A program made the position numbers and the translations under genes. A DNA stretch of 64,000 nt from Hyalangium ruber (GTDB lineage Bacteria > Myxococcota > Myxococcia > Myxococcales > Myxococcaceae): the NCBI RefSeq assembly GCF_034259325.1, contig NZ_JAXIVS010000002.1:434001-498000 (forward strand), given 5' to 3'. Of this stretch, positions 37,256 through 46,384 are shown in pieces (position 1 is the first letter of the stretch; each line of letters opens with the position of its first letter). The notes under the pieces are model-generated. The model made no database searches and was not told the DNA's origin. It worked only from the letters and a program-made list of their open reading frames with translations.

Positions 37256-39533
37256 CCTCCGTTCCCTCGGCTCCCGGCTCCACGGCCAGGGTGAAGTAGA
37301 ATGTCGTACCCTGGCCCGGCGTGGACTCCAGCCAGATGTGGCCGTTGTGGCGCTCGATGATGCGCTTGACGATGGTGAGGCCCGTGCCCGTACCGCCGCC
37401 GTACCGGTCTCTCCCGTGCAGCCGCTTGAAGATGCGGAAGATGGCCTCGTGGTACTCGGGCTTGATGCCGATGCCGTTGTCGCGCACGTAGTAGGCCACG
37501 CGCGCCTCCTTCCCGTCCGGCACGGCGCCCAGCTCCACCCACCGCTCGGCCTTGTCGTTGTACTTCAGCGCGTTGGTGATGAGGTTGGTGAAGACCTCGG
37601 CGATGCGCACCCGGTCACACCGTGCGGGCGGCAGTGGGTGGGGGATGCGCACCTCCATGCGCGCCTCCTCCAGGCGAGGCTTGAGCAGCTCCAGCACCTG
37701 GGCCACCACCTCGTTGAGGTCCGTCTCCCGCAGCGACAGCTCCGTGCGTCCCACCTGCGAGTAGTGGAGCAGCGAGTTGATAAGGCTCTCCATTCGCTGG
37801 GTGAGCCGCACCACGGTGTCCAGGCGCCCGCGCGCGCCCTCCGGCAGCGTCTCGCCCACCTCGCGCAGGGTGAGCAGGGTGTAGTTGTGGATGCCGCGCA
37901 GCGGCTCCTTCAAGTCGTGGCTGGCCGCGTAGGCGAACGCGTCCAGCTCCACGTTGCTGCGCTCCAGCTCGGTGTTGAGCTTGAGCAGCGCTTCGCTGCG
38001 CTGCAGGGCCACGTCGATGATGGAGCGGCGCAGCTCGGCGGCGGCCTCCACCTCGTAGGCCTTCCACGGCAGGCTGCGGCCGCGCACCGTCTCCTTCCAC
38101 AGCTCGAAGGACTTGCGCGGGTGCAGCCGGGGCTGGCCGTCCTCCATCTCCACGGGCTTGGTGGGGTTGCCGCTCCAGTTGACCGTCTGCACCACCTCGG
38201 GGCGGAACCACAGCACATAGTTGTTGCGGCCCCGGGACATGGAGACGGCAACGAGGCCGGAGGCCACCTCCTTGAAGGCCTCGGCCTCCGGGTAGTGGCT
38301 GGACAGCCGGTCCGTGCAGAACACGTCCTCGTCGGTGCGCGTGCCCAGCCAGCCGAGCAGCCCCGCGAGCTGCGCGTCATCCGGCGCGGCGCCCAGCACC
38401 GTCGTCCTCCCGTGGAAGTGGATGGCGGCTCCCTGGGCATGAACGAGCTCCAGCAGGCCGGACTCATGGCTGCTCAGCCCCGAGACGAAGTCCACCTCGC
38501 GCGCCATGCGCTCCAGGAGCGCCGCGTGGATGGACTTGGCGCGGATGCGCTGGTCATAGTCCTCGCTGCCCTCCTTGGCGGCGAGCAGGCTGGACATGGC
38601 CTCCCCGAGGAACTCGCACGCGGTGCGAATCTCGTAGGGCACGTAGCGGGTGCCCGAGACATGGGTGCAGGAGATGAGGCCCCAGAGCTGGCCCTCCTTC
38701 ACCAGGGAGATGCTCATGGAGGCCTGCACCCCCATGTTGCGCAGGTACTCCAGGTGGATGGGGGACACGCTGCGCAGCACCGAGAAGGACATGTCCAGCG
38801 GGCTGTCGGTCTGCGCGCCGGGCAGGGCCAGCACGCGCGCCGGGCGGTAGTCCACCGTGGGGATGATGCGCAGCCAGTTGAGCCGGTACAGCTCTCGGGC
38901 CTGTTTGGGGATGTCCGAGGCCGGGAAGTGCAGCCCCAGGTACGGGTCGGCCTGGGCGTCCCGGGCCTCGGCGAGCACCGAGCCGTTCCACTCCGCGTCG
39001 AAGCGGTAGATGAGGACGCGGTCGAAGCCGGTCATCCGGCGGATCTCCTGGACGACCGTCTCGCACAGCTCCTGGAGGTCTCGGGCATCGCGCAGGCCCG
39101 ACAAGGCCTCGCGCACCGCGTGGTAGAAGCTGAGGAAGGGGACGGACACCTTCTCGGAGGACGGCTCCAGCTCGAGGATGAGCTTGCCCTGGTGGCGGTG
39201 GGCGATGCCGTCGAAGAAGCGCTCGGTGCCCTCCACCCGCCACGCCACCTTCAGCGGGTTGTGCTGCTTGAGCCGCTCGCTGCGCAGGCTCGCCTCCAGC
39301 GCCTCGCGCACGGAGGGCGCGACGAGCGTCCCCAGCCGGGCACCCAGCAACTGCTCGGCGGCGATGCCCAGGAGGACGGGCGCGTTCTCGCTCACGTGGG
39401 TGATGGAGAGCTCCGGCTCGCGCAGCACCAGCAGCACCCCGTGCGGCTGGACGGCGCCGGGGATGTGGATGGGCTCCTTGTCGCAGTTGGTGAGGTCGAC
39501 GATCTGGCCGACCCGCGCGGCGTCAGTCTTCAT
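37248..39533 (-). CDS. Bacteriophytochrome histidine kinase with Thr in place of conserved His
   Basis: A 761-residue red/far-red photoreceptor kinase: PAS (20-115), GAF (135-300), PHY (about 325-500), HisKA (His539 in A-A-S-H-D-L-K-E-P-L) and HATPase (N-L-I-T-N-A-L-K-Y, G-T-G-L-T-I-V). Cys17 in T-N-C-D-K-E-P is the expected biliverdin attachment site. FPASDIPKQA (Asp207), His260 and the PHY tongue motif PRKSF (472-476) are intact. The usual C-H-H near residue 290 reads C-T-H, so the chromophore-contacting His is Thr290. That substitution is described for Stigmatella aurantiaca BphP1, which influences fruiting-body formation. No haem oxygenase gene lies in this window. The start overlaps the upstream kinase gene by 11 bp. 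Confidence 0.95.
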   Translation of the reverse strand: MKTDAARVGQIVDLTNCDKEPIHIPGAVQPHGVLLVLREPELSITHVSENAPVLLGIAAEQLLGARLGTLVAPSVREALEASLRSERLKQHNPLKVAWRVEGTERFFDGIAHRHQGKLILELEPSSEKVSVPFLSFYHAVREALSGLRDARDLQELCETVVQEIRRMTGFDRVLIYRFDAEWNGSVLAEARDAQADPYLGLHFPASDIPKQARELYRLNWLRIIPTVDYRPARVLALPGAQTDSPLDMSFSVLRSVSPIHLEYLRNMGVQASMSISLVKEGQLWGLISCTHVSGTRYVPYEIRTACEFLGEAMSSLLAAKEGSEDYDQRIRAKSIHAALLERMAREVDFVSGLSSHESGLLELVHAQGAAIHFHGRTTVLGAAPDDAQLAGLLGWLGTRTDEDVFCTDRLSSHYPEAEAFKEVASGLVAVSMSRGRNNYVLWFRPEVVQTVNWSGNPTKPVEMEDGQPRLHPRKSFELWKETVRGRSLPWKAYEVEAAAELRRSIIDVALQRSEALLKLNTELERSNVELDAFAYAASHDLKEPLRGIHNYTLLTLREVGETLPEGARGRLDTVVRLTQRMESLINSLLHYSQVGRTELSLRETDLNEVVAQVLELLKPRLEEARMEVRIPHPLPPARCDRVRIAEVFTNLITNALKYNDKAERWVELGAVPDGKEARVAYYVRDNGIGIKPEYHEAIFRIFKRLHGRDRYGGGTGTGLTIVKRIIERHNGHIWLESTPGQGTTFYFTLAVEPGAEGTEGE

Positions 39534-41151
39534 GACGCACCCCTCCCAGAGAGTCCTTGGGAGGAGTACACGGCAACTCCACGGTGAAGGTCGCGCCCTG
39601 CCCCGGCTGGCTCTCCGCCTCGACGTGACCGCCCAGGGCCTGCACCACCTCGCGGGTGATGAAGAGCCCCAGGCCCAGCCCGCCGTAGTGCCGCTCCGAG
39701 ACGCCGCGCTCGAAGCGACCGAAGAGGCGCGCGCGCATGCTCTCGTCCATGCCGATGCCCTCGTCGCGCACCGTCAGCCGCGCCCACCCCTCCTGCTCCT
39801 CCACCCGCAGGTGAACGGTGCGGCCCGCGCCGAACTTGAGGGCGTTGGACAGCAGGTTGGTCACCACCTGCTCCAACCGCAGCGCGTCCCAGTGGCCCAG
39901 GACGCGACCGGGCGCCTCGAGCTCCAGCGGAGTCCCGGCGCGCGCCGCCTGCGCCTCGAAGCCCGCCACCACGGTGCGCACGATGTCCGCCAGGTTCACG
40001 TCCTGCTCGCGGCGCAGGGAGAGCCGGCCGCTGGTGATGCGCGTGGCATCCAGCAGGCTGTCCACCAGCGCCGTCAGCCGCTGCACCTGTCCGCTCGCGG
40101 CCTCCACGTGCTTTCGCAGCACCTCGTTGCGTGAGCCCTCCGCGCGCACCTCCACCTCACGCATCATGAACTGCAGGCGCAGGGACAGCGGGGTCAGCGG
40201 CGTCTTCAGCTCGTGGCTGGCCACCGAGAGGAACTCGTCGCGCAGGCGCACCGCCTCGCGCAGCTCGCCCATCAGCCGCTCGCGCTCGGCCTCCGCCACC
40301 TTGTGCGGGGTGATGTCCGTGACGAAGCCCTCGATGAAGCGCAGGCTCCCATCCGGGTGGTAGACGCCGGCCGAGCGGTCCCACATCCACCGCTCCGAGC
40401 CACCGCGATGCAGGAGGCGGTAGACCAGGGTGAGCGGCTGCCAGCCCGTGAAGGCCACCTCCGCCTCGCGCGCCACCCGGGCCACGTCCTCGGGGTGGAT
40501 GAGGTCCACCCAGCGGCGAGCGCCCGAGGTGAAGTCCTCGACGGGGTAGCCGGTGAGCTCCAGGCACCCCTCGCTGGCGAACTCGAAGGACCAGTCCGGG
40601 CGACGGCGGAAGACCATGCCCGGCAGGTTGCCCATGAGCATGGCGAGGGTGCGCTGGCTCTCCTGCAGTGCCTCCTCGACCTGCTGCTGGCGCAGCTCGA
40701 ACACCTGGCGCTCGCGCATGCGCAGCTCGGCCTGTTGGCGAAAGAGCGCCTCCCGCGCCTGGTACAGCTCCACGAAGACGCGCACCTTGGCGCGCAGCGT
40801 CTCCGGCTCCACGGGCTTGCGCAGGTAGTCCACCGCGCCGCTCTCGTAGGCGCGCACGATGGCGGCCTCTTCGCGCGGCGAGCCCGACAGGAAGATGAGG
40901 GGCACGGGCCGCCGCGGGGTGTTCTCATGGAGGAGCCGGGCCGTCTGGAAGCCATCCAGCCCCGGCATCTTCACGTCCATGAGGACGAGCGCGAAGTCCT
41001 CGTCCCCGAAGCGCTGGAGGGCCTCCTCGCCTGAGCAGGCCTTCACCAGGTGGAGCGAGAACGGAGCGAGGTGTCGCTCCAGGGCTGCCAGGTCGAAGGG
41101 CTGATCATCCACCAGCAGGACACTGGTGCGCGACTCATTGCCTGGTTGCAA
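39523..41151 (-). CDS. Receiver-PAS-histidine kinase hybrid (first gene of phytochrome operon)
   Basis: A 542-residue cytoplasmic hybrid: receiver 8-130 (Asp59 in L-V-L-M-D-V-K-M-P-G, Lys112 in R-K-P), coiled linker, PAS/PAC (about 170-285), HisKA with His313 (S-V-A-S-H-E-L-K-T-P-L) and HATPase ([16 protein letters not shown]). Its H-box (HELKTP) differs from the HDLRNP form of the other two receiver-first kinases, so it likely belongs to another HisKA subgroup. It opens the operon; a palindrome lies 20-36 bp upstream. The stop overlaps the phytochrome start by 11 bp. Confidence 0.9.
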   Translation of the reverse strand: MQPGNESRTSVLLVDDQPFDLAALERHLAPFSLHLVKACSGEEALQRFGDEDFALVLMDVKMPGLDGFQTARLLHENTPRRPVPLIFLSGSPREEAAIVRAYESGAVDYLRKPVEPETLRAKVRVFVELYQAREALFRQQAELRMRERQVFELRQQQVEEALQESQRTLAMLMGNLPGMVFRRRPDWSFEFASEGCLELTGYPVEDFTSGARRWVDLIHPEDVARVAREAEVAFTGWQPLTLVYRLLHRGGSERWMWDRSAGVYHPDGSLRFIEGFVTDITPHKVAEAERERLMGELREAVRLRDEFLSVASHELKTPLTPLSLRLQFMMREVEVRAEGSRNEVLRKHVEAASGQVQRLTALVDSLLDATRITSGRLSLRREQDVNLADIVRTVVAGFEAQAARAGTPLELEAPGRVLGHWDALRLEQVVTNLLSNALKFGAGRTVHLRVEEQEGWARLTVRDEGIGMDESMRARLFGRFERGVSERHYGGLGLGLFITREVVQALGGHVEAESQPGQGATFTVELPCTPPKDSLGGVRHED

Positions 41152-41170
41152 AACGCCTCCGAAGGCGACG

Positions 41171-41187
41171 ACTCATACACGATGAGT
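41171..41187. promoter_or_regulatory. Palindrome upstream of the phytochrome operon
   Basis: ACTCAT-N5-ATGAGT, a perfect 6-bp inverted repeat 20 bp upstream of ATG 41151, lies in the 189-bp gap between the divergent light operon and the START-like gene. It could be an operator for a dimeric regulator; the regulator is unknown. Confidence 0.35.
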
Positions 41188-41340
41188 TCAGCGCTTGCCC
41201 GAGAGTCGTAACAACACCGCAGCGAATCAACACTGTACTGGAAGACAATGTCGCACACTACGCGGACGCTGGACGGGCCAGGCCGTTTTCCACCGCCAGC
41301 GTGGTTCTCACTCCCCCCCACATCCTCCTGACGAGCACGC

Positions 41341-41841
41341 ATGACTTCAGCGCAGCGCTTCACCCTCTCCTCCCTCCTCTCCGCGCCCCCCGAGCAAGTA
41401 TGGGAGCGCGTGAGCACCCTGTCGGGCGTGAACGCGGAGATGGCGCCCTGGTTCCGGATGACCTCTCCTCCGGGCACGGAAGACCGGCTCACGCCGGAGC
41501 GCGTCGTCCCGGGCCAGCGGCTGTTCCGCTCGTGGTTGCTCCTGGGAGGTTTGCTGCCAGTGGAGTTCGACGACCTGACCCTCGTCCGGCTCGAGCCCGG
41601 CCGGGGTTTCCTGGAGCGCTCGCGGATGGCCCTGCAACGAACCTGGGAGCACGAACGAACGCTCGAACCGCACGCGGAGGGCACGGTGCTCACCGACCGC
41701 GTCCTCTTCGAGCCGCTGCTGCCCCTGCCGGGCCAGTGGGCGCTGTTCGCCGCCGTGTTCCGCCACCGCCACGCGCGCCTGCGCCACCATTTTGGAGGGC
41801 GGGCGCTCGCCGCACCGCGTCGCTCCGGCGACGTCCGTTGA
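41341..41841 (+). CDS. SRPBCC/START-like ligand-binding protein
   Basis: A 166-residue small soluble protein with the SRPBCC pattern: F-T-L-S-S-L-L-S-A-P-P-E-Q-V-W-E-R-V at the start, then a central beta sheet and a C-terminal helix with P-G-Q-W-A-L-F-A-A-V-F-R-H-R-H-x-R-L-R-H-H-F. Members bind hydrophobic ligands or act as cyclase-like proteins; nothing here shows the ligand. It is 61 bp upstream of the S9 peptidase gene on the same strand. Confidence 0.8.
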   Translation: MTSAQRFTLSSLLSAPPEQVWERVSTLSGVNAEMAPWFRMTSPPGTEDRLTPERVVPGQRLFRSWLLLGGLLPVEFDDLTLVRLEPGRGFLERSRMALQRTWEHERTLEPHAEGTVLTDRVLFEPLLPLPGQWALFAAVFRHRHARLRHHFGGRALAAPRRSGDVR

Positions 41842-41902
41842 AGTGGACAGGGGCGGACGAAGCGGGCACGGTGCCGCCCCTCGTTCGACTTCGGAGGAAG
41901 CC

Positions 41903-43966
41903 TTGCCCTTGTCGCTCCTGGCGGCCCTGGCGCTCAGCGCCGCGCCCGCCCAGTCCCACCCGTACAACATTCAAGACCAGGTGACGCTGCGCCGGCTCAG
42001 TGGCTCGAGCGTCTCGCCCGACGGCCAGCGCGTCGCCTTCGTGCTGCGCACCACGGACATGGCGGCCAACCGCGGCCGCACGGACCTGTGGCTCGTCAAC
42101 GCCGACGGCACCGGGCTGCGCCAGCTCACCTCCCACCCGGACGCGGACAACCAGCCCGTGTGGGCCCCCGACGGCCGCAGCCTCTTCTTCCTCTCCTCGC
42201 GCGGCGGCGCCTCGCAGGTGTGGCGGCTGCCCATCGACGGCGGCGAGCCCCAGCAGGTGACGAAGCTGCCGCTGGACGTGGGCGGCTTTTCGCTCTCGCG
42301 GGACGGGGCGAAGCTCGCCGTCGCCCTCGAGGTGTTCCCCGACTGCGCCACGCTGGAATGCACCACCCAGCGCCTCGAGGCACAGTCCAAGAGCAAGGCC
42401 ACCGGCCGCGTCTACGACAAGCTCTTCGTGCGCCACTGGGACACGTGGAAGGACGGGCGCCGCTCGCATGTCTTCGTCGTCCCCGTGGCCGGTGGCACGC
42501 CCGTGGACGTGATGAAGGGCATGGACGCCGACGGCCCCACCAAGCCCTTTGGAGGCCCCGAGGAGGTCACCTTCACTCCGGACGGCCAGAGCGTCGTCTT
42601 CACCGCGCGGGACGTCGGCCGCCAGGAGTCCTGGAGCACCGACCTGGACCTCTTCGTCGCCGCCGCGGACGGCAAGACGCCGCCGCGCAAGCTCACCACC
42701 TCCAACCGCGCCACGGACACGCTGCCGGTGTTCAGCCCGGACGGCAAGACGCTGGCCTACCTCGCCATGGAGCGCCCGGGCTACGAGGCGGACCGCCTGC
42801 GCGTCATCCTCCGCACGTGGCCGGGCGGCCAGGAGCGCGTGCTGACGCAGGCGTGGGACCGCTCCGCCGAGGGGCTCGCCTGGAGCGCGGACGGCAAGAC
42901 GCTCTTCACCTCCGCCTACAGCGAGGGCCAGCACCCCGCCTTCGCCATCGACGTGGCCAGCGGCCAGGTGCGCGCGCTGCTCACGCAGGGCCACGCCACC
43001 GAGGTGCAGCCCGCCGCCGGGGGCCGCATCATCTATTCCTATGACACGCTGAACGCGCCCGCGGACCTGTACTCCGCCAAGGTGGACGGCACGGATGCGC
43101 GGCCCCTCACCCGCGTGAACCAGGAGGCGCTGGCCGCCATCCGCTTCGGCGAGTCCGAGCCCTTCACCTTCGCCGGCTGGAACGGGGAGAAGGTGTTCGG
43201 CTACCTGACGAAGCCCGTCGACTTCGACGCGAAGAAGAAGTACCCGGTGGCGTTCCTGATCCACGGCGGACCGCAGGGCAGCTACGGCAACCACTTCCAC
43301 TACCGATGGAACCCGCAGGTGTACGCGGGCCGAGGCTACGCGGTGGTGAGCGTCGACTTCCACGGCTCGGTGGGCTACGGGCAGGCCTTCACCGACTCCA
43401 TCCGGGGCGACTGGGGCGGCAAGCCGCTGGAGGATCTGCAGAAGGGCCTGGCGGCGGCCACCGCGCGCTACTCCTTCCTGCACCCCGAGCGCGTGTGCGC
43501 GCTGGGCGCCAGCTATGGCGGCTACATGATCAACTGGATCGCCGGCAACTGGTCGGACCGCTTCCGCTGCCTGGTGAACCACGACGGCATCCTGGATGAG
43601 CGCATGGGCTACTTCGACACGGAGGAGCTGTGGTTCCCCGAGTGGGAGCGCGGCGGCACGCCGTGGGACAACGCTGCGGGTTACGCGAGCCACAACCCCA
43701 TCGACCACGTGAGCAAGTGGAAGACGCCGATGCTGGTGGTCCACGGCGGGCAGGACTTCCGCGTGGTGGAGACGCAGGGCCTGGCGACCTTCACCGCGCT
43801 GCAGCGGCGGGGAGTGCCCTCCAAGCTGCTCTACTTCCCGGACGAGAACCACTGGGTGGTCAAGCCCGCCAACAGCGTGCTGTGGCACGACACGGTGCTG
43901 GGCTGGATGGACCAGTGGACGAAGCCGGGCGCGCCGACGGCGGCGCCGACCAAGTCCGCGCCGTAG
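41903..43966 (+). CDS. Exported S9 family prolyl oligopeptidase-type peptidase
   Basis: A 687-residue serine peptidase. I place the start at TTG 41903, which follows GGAGGA and gives a signal peptide (PLSLLAALALSAAPAQS); a reading beginning 111 bp earlier has no signal. The N-terminal two thirds form a WD/TolB-like beta-propeller (S-P-D-G-Q-R-V-A-F, W-A-P-D-G-R-S-L-F-F-L-S). The C-terminal alpha/beta hydrolase has nucleophile Ser in GASYGGY, Asp in H-G-G-Q-D-F-R-V and His in D-E-N-H-W-V. It should cleave short peptides in the periplasm or outside. A strong hairpin follows its stop. Confidence 0.9.
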   Translation: MPLSLLAALALSAAPAQSHPYNIQDQVTLRRLSGSSVSPDGQRVAFVLRTTDMAANRGRTDLWLVNADGTGLRQLTSHPDADNQPVWAPDGRSLFFLSSRGGASQVWRLPIDGGEPQQVTKLPLDVGGFSLSRDGAKLAVALEVFPDCATLECTTQRLEAQSKSKATGRVYDKLFVRHWDTWKDGRRSHVFVVPVAGGTPVDVMKGMDADGPTKPFGGPEEVTFTPDGQSVVFTARDVGRQESWSTDLDLFVAAADGKTPPRKLTTSNRATDTLPVFSPDGKTLAYLAMERPGYEADRLRVILRTWPGGQERVLTQAWDRSAEGLAWSADGKTLFTSAYSEGQHPAFAIDVASGQVRALLTQGHATEVQPAAGGRIIYSYDTLNAPADLYSAKVDGTDARPLTRVNQEALAAIRFGESEPFTFAGWNGEKVFGYLTKPVDFDAKKKYPVAFLIHGGPQGSYGNHFHYRWNPQVYAGRGYAVVSVDFHGSVGYGQAFTDSIRGDWGGKPLEDLQKGLAAATARYSFLHPERVCALGASYGGYMINWIAGNWSDRFRCLVNHDGILDERMGYFDTEELWFPEWERGGTPWDNAAGYASHNPIDHVSKWKTPMLVVHGGQDFRVVETQGLATFTALQRRGVPSKLLYFPDENHWVVKPANSVLWHDTVLGWMDQWTKPGAPTAAPTKSAP

Positions 43967-43979
43967 TCCCGGAGCGGTC

Positions 43980-44010
43980 GGCGGGGGTACGTGAGCAACG
44001 TACTCCCGCC
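43980..44010. terminator. Bidirectional hairpin terminator
   Basis: A 13-bp stem (43980-43992 with 43998-44010, one G-U pair) with a GAGCA loop sits between the converging peptidase and PilT-like genes, 14 bp after one stop and 6 bp after the other. Confidence 0.65.
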
Positions 44011-44015
44011 CGGCC

Positions 44016-46259
44016 TTACTTCGTGGGGGCGGGGGTCTCCGCCGGTCCGTCCGCCTTGAAGCCCGCGCGCTCCAGCATGGAGCGCAGCTCGGCGCGGTTC
44101 ACCGACTTGCTGAGCGCCTCGTTCGGATCCACCACCTTGCGCTTCACCAGGTCGAGCAGGGCGTCGTTGAGCGTCACCATGCCCTGACCACGCGAGGTCT
44201 GCATCACCGAGGGAATCTGGAACGTCTTGCCCTCGCGGATGAGGTTGGACACCGGACCGGTGACGAGCAGCACTTCCTGCGCCGCCACCCGCCCGCCGCC
44301 GATGCGCTTGCACAGCGTCTGGGCAATCACCGCCTTGAGCGACTCGGAGAGCATCATCCGGATCTGCGCCTGACGGTCCGCCGGGAACTGGTCGATGATG
44401 CGGTCCACGGTCGAAGCCGCCGTGTTGGTGTGCAGCGTGCCGAAGACCAGGTGCCCCGTCTCCGCCGTCTCGATGGCGGTGGCGATGGTCTCCAGGTCGC
44501 GCATCTCGCCCACCAGCACCACGTCCGGATCCTCACGCAGCGCGGCGCGCAGCGCGTTCTTGAAGGAGCGGGTGTGGACGCCCACCTCGCGCTGGTTCAC
44601 CAGACAGCTCTTGTTCTTGTGAACGAACTCGATGGGGTCTTCGACGGTGATGATGTGGTCTTCGCGGTGGCGGTTGATGTAGTCGATCAGCGCCGCCAGC
44701 GTGGTGGACTTGCCCGAGCCCGTGGGGCCGGTGACGAGCACCAGCCCCTTGCTGAGGAAGCACATGTCCAACACGTGCTTGGTGAGGCCAATCTCCTCCG
44801 CGGTGCGGATGGTGTTGGGGATCTGCCGCATCACCGCGCCGATGCCCTTGCGGTCCTCGAAGACGTTGACGCGGAAGCGCGCCGTGGCCGTCTCGTGGGC
44901 GAAGTCCGTGTCTTGGATCTCCTCCCACTGCTTGCGGTTCTTCTCTGGAGCGACGCTGAAGACCATCGCCTTGAGGCGCTCGTGGGAGATGCGGCCGTAC
45001 TCCGCCAGCGGGACCATGTCGCCGTCGATGCGCATGTGCGGCACCGTCTCGCTCGACAGGTGCAGGTCCGAGGCGCCGCGCTCCAGCATCGCCTTCATGA
45101 GGGCGAGCATCTGTCCCTCGGCCTCCAAGGTGCGGTCCGTCACGGCCTCGACGGCGGGCGCTGGCGCGGCGGCGGGACTGGCCACCTCGGCCACGGGAGC
45201 CGGCGTCGGGACGAGCACCGGCGCGGGAGTGGGCACGGCGACGGGCACGGGCGCGGGCGTGGGTTGAGGCGCTAGCTCCGGAGCGACATGCACCGGAGGC
45301 GCTACCACGGCGGGAGCGGGCGTAGCGGCCACCGGGGCCGGCACGGGCGGCGCGGCCACTTGCACGGGCGGCGCGGCCACTTGCACGGGCGGCGCAGCCG
45401 GCGCGGGAACTGGAGGCAACGTGGCCGGCCCTGGAGACACATGCGCGGGAGCAGCCACCGGCGCGGCCGCCACGGGAACTGGCGGCAGCGTCGCGGGCCC
45501 CGGGGTGACATGCGCGGGAGCCGCGACAGGCGCGGCCTGGATGGGAATGGGCGGCAGCGTCGCGGGCCCCGGAGCCGCGCGCACGGGCGCCGCGACAGGC
45601 GCGGCCTGGACAGGAATCGGCGGCAGCGTGGCCGGCCCGGCGGGAGCCGGCGCAGGCGCGGGAGCCAAGGAAATCGGCGCGGGCGTCAGCGCGCCCATGC
45701 GCACCGTGGGCGCGGGTACAGCCGGCGCCGGACGAGCAACCCCGGGAGCCGGCGCGGGCGTCGGGGGAGACGCGGCGGGCGCGGGCGCGGGGAACGCTCC
45801 TGGCAGGGGCTCGAGCTCGAGCGAGCCCGTCTCCAGCTCCAGGGGCGGCGCCGGATCCGCGAGCACCGGACCGGCGACCTGCGCCGCCATCTCCAGCATC
45901 TCGAAGGGAGAGGCCAGCTCGAGCTTCTCCTCCTGAACCGCCTCGGGCGCGGGCAGCAGGGAGAAGGGCACCACCGACACCTTCAGGTGCCCCTGCACGT
46001 GCTCCAGCCGCACCTGCACCGAGCCCGCGGGCGCGCTGTAGGGGAACGACGAGGAGCCCTCGGGCGGAAAGGTGGAGCGCTGCTCCGCGGGAACGAGCTC
46101 CGCGAGCGCGCCGATGATCTGCTGGGTGGTGAGGTTCTGCTTCAGCACCGGGAGCAGACCCGTGGCGGTGCGCATGTTCACACCCCCACCGGTTTCGATG
46201 AGCAGCTCCTCACCGGAGTCCTTGAAGAGCTTGTCGATGATCGGGTCGAGCCTGGCCAT
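44016..46259 (-). CDS. PilT-family type IV pilus ATPase with N-terminal domain and long Pro/Ala linker
   Basis: A 747-residue protein; ATG 46259 gives MARLDPIIDKLFKDSGEEL. Residues 1-125 are a predicted small domain; about 140-375 are Pro/Ala-rich with 23-residue repeats. The C-terminal 370 residues are a PilT-type secretion ATPase: L-L-x-x-x-x-S-D-L-H-L-S, Walker A GPTGSGKST (511-519), the Asp-box region, Walker B L-V-G-E-M-R-D-L-E-T-I, His box G-H-L-V-F-G-T-L-H-T-N-T-A and N-L-I-R-E-G-K. PilT proteins power pilus retraction in twitching motility. The long linker and N-terminal domain are unlike canonical PilT (about 345 residues), so it may be a regulator or scaffold version. Confidence 0.9.
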   Translation of the reverse strand: MARLDPIIDKLFKDSGEELLIETGGGVNMRTATGLLPVLKQNLTTQQIIGALAELVPAEQRSTFPPEGSSSFPYSAPAGSVQVRLEHVQGHLKVSVVPFSLLPAPEAVQEEKLELASPFEMLEMAAQVAGPVLADPAPPLELETGSLELEPLPGAFPAPAPAASPPTPAPAPGVARPAPAVPAPTVRMGALTPAPISLAPAPAPAPAGPATLPPIPVQAAPVAAPVRAAPGPATLPPIPIQAAPVAAPAHVTPGPATLPPVPVAAAPVAAPAHVSPGPATLPPVPAPAAPPVQVAAPPVQVAAPPVPAPVAATPAPAVVAPPVHVAPELAPQPTPAPVPVAVPTPAPVLVPTPAPVAEVASPAAAPAPAVEAVTDRTLEAEGQMLALMKAMLERGASDLHLSSETVPHMRIDGDMVPLAEYGRISHERLKAMVFSVAPEKNRKQWEEIQDTDFAHETATARFRVNVFEDRKGIGAVMRQIPNTIRTAEEIGLTKHVLDMCFLSKGLVLVTGPTGSGKSTTLAALIDYINRHREDHIITVEDPIEFVHKNKSCLVNQREVGVHTRSFKNALRAALREDPDVVLVGEMRDLETIATAIETAETGHLVFGTLHTNTAASTVDRIIDQFPADRQAQIRMMLSESLKAVIAQTLCKRIGGGRVAAQEVLLVTGPVSNLIREGKTFQIPSVMQTSRGQGMVTLNDALLDLVKRKVVDPNEALSKSVNRAELRSMLERAGFKADGPAETPAPTK
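45405..45638 (-). repeat. 69-bp coding repeats in the PilT-like gene
   Basis: About 3.4 tandem units encode a 23-residue Pro/Ala-rich repeat, each starting G-P-A-T-L-P-P and containing A-A-P-V-A-A-P. They form the core of the flexible linker in the PilT-like protein. Confidence 0.75.
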
Positions 46260-46384
46260 GGCGTCAGCCGGTGTCCTAGCACGACTCGCCAAACCCCTCC
46301 CAGTCCCGCCCGATCCAGGTTGGAAACCACACACCGGAACACACCAAAATTACAGGTGTGTTTGATACACGGCCGTCTGCCCGC

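Noticed and set aside
45405-45638. Possible CRISPR-like array
   Set aside because: The units are 69-bp in-frame coding repeats of a Pro/Ala linker, without spacers.
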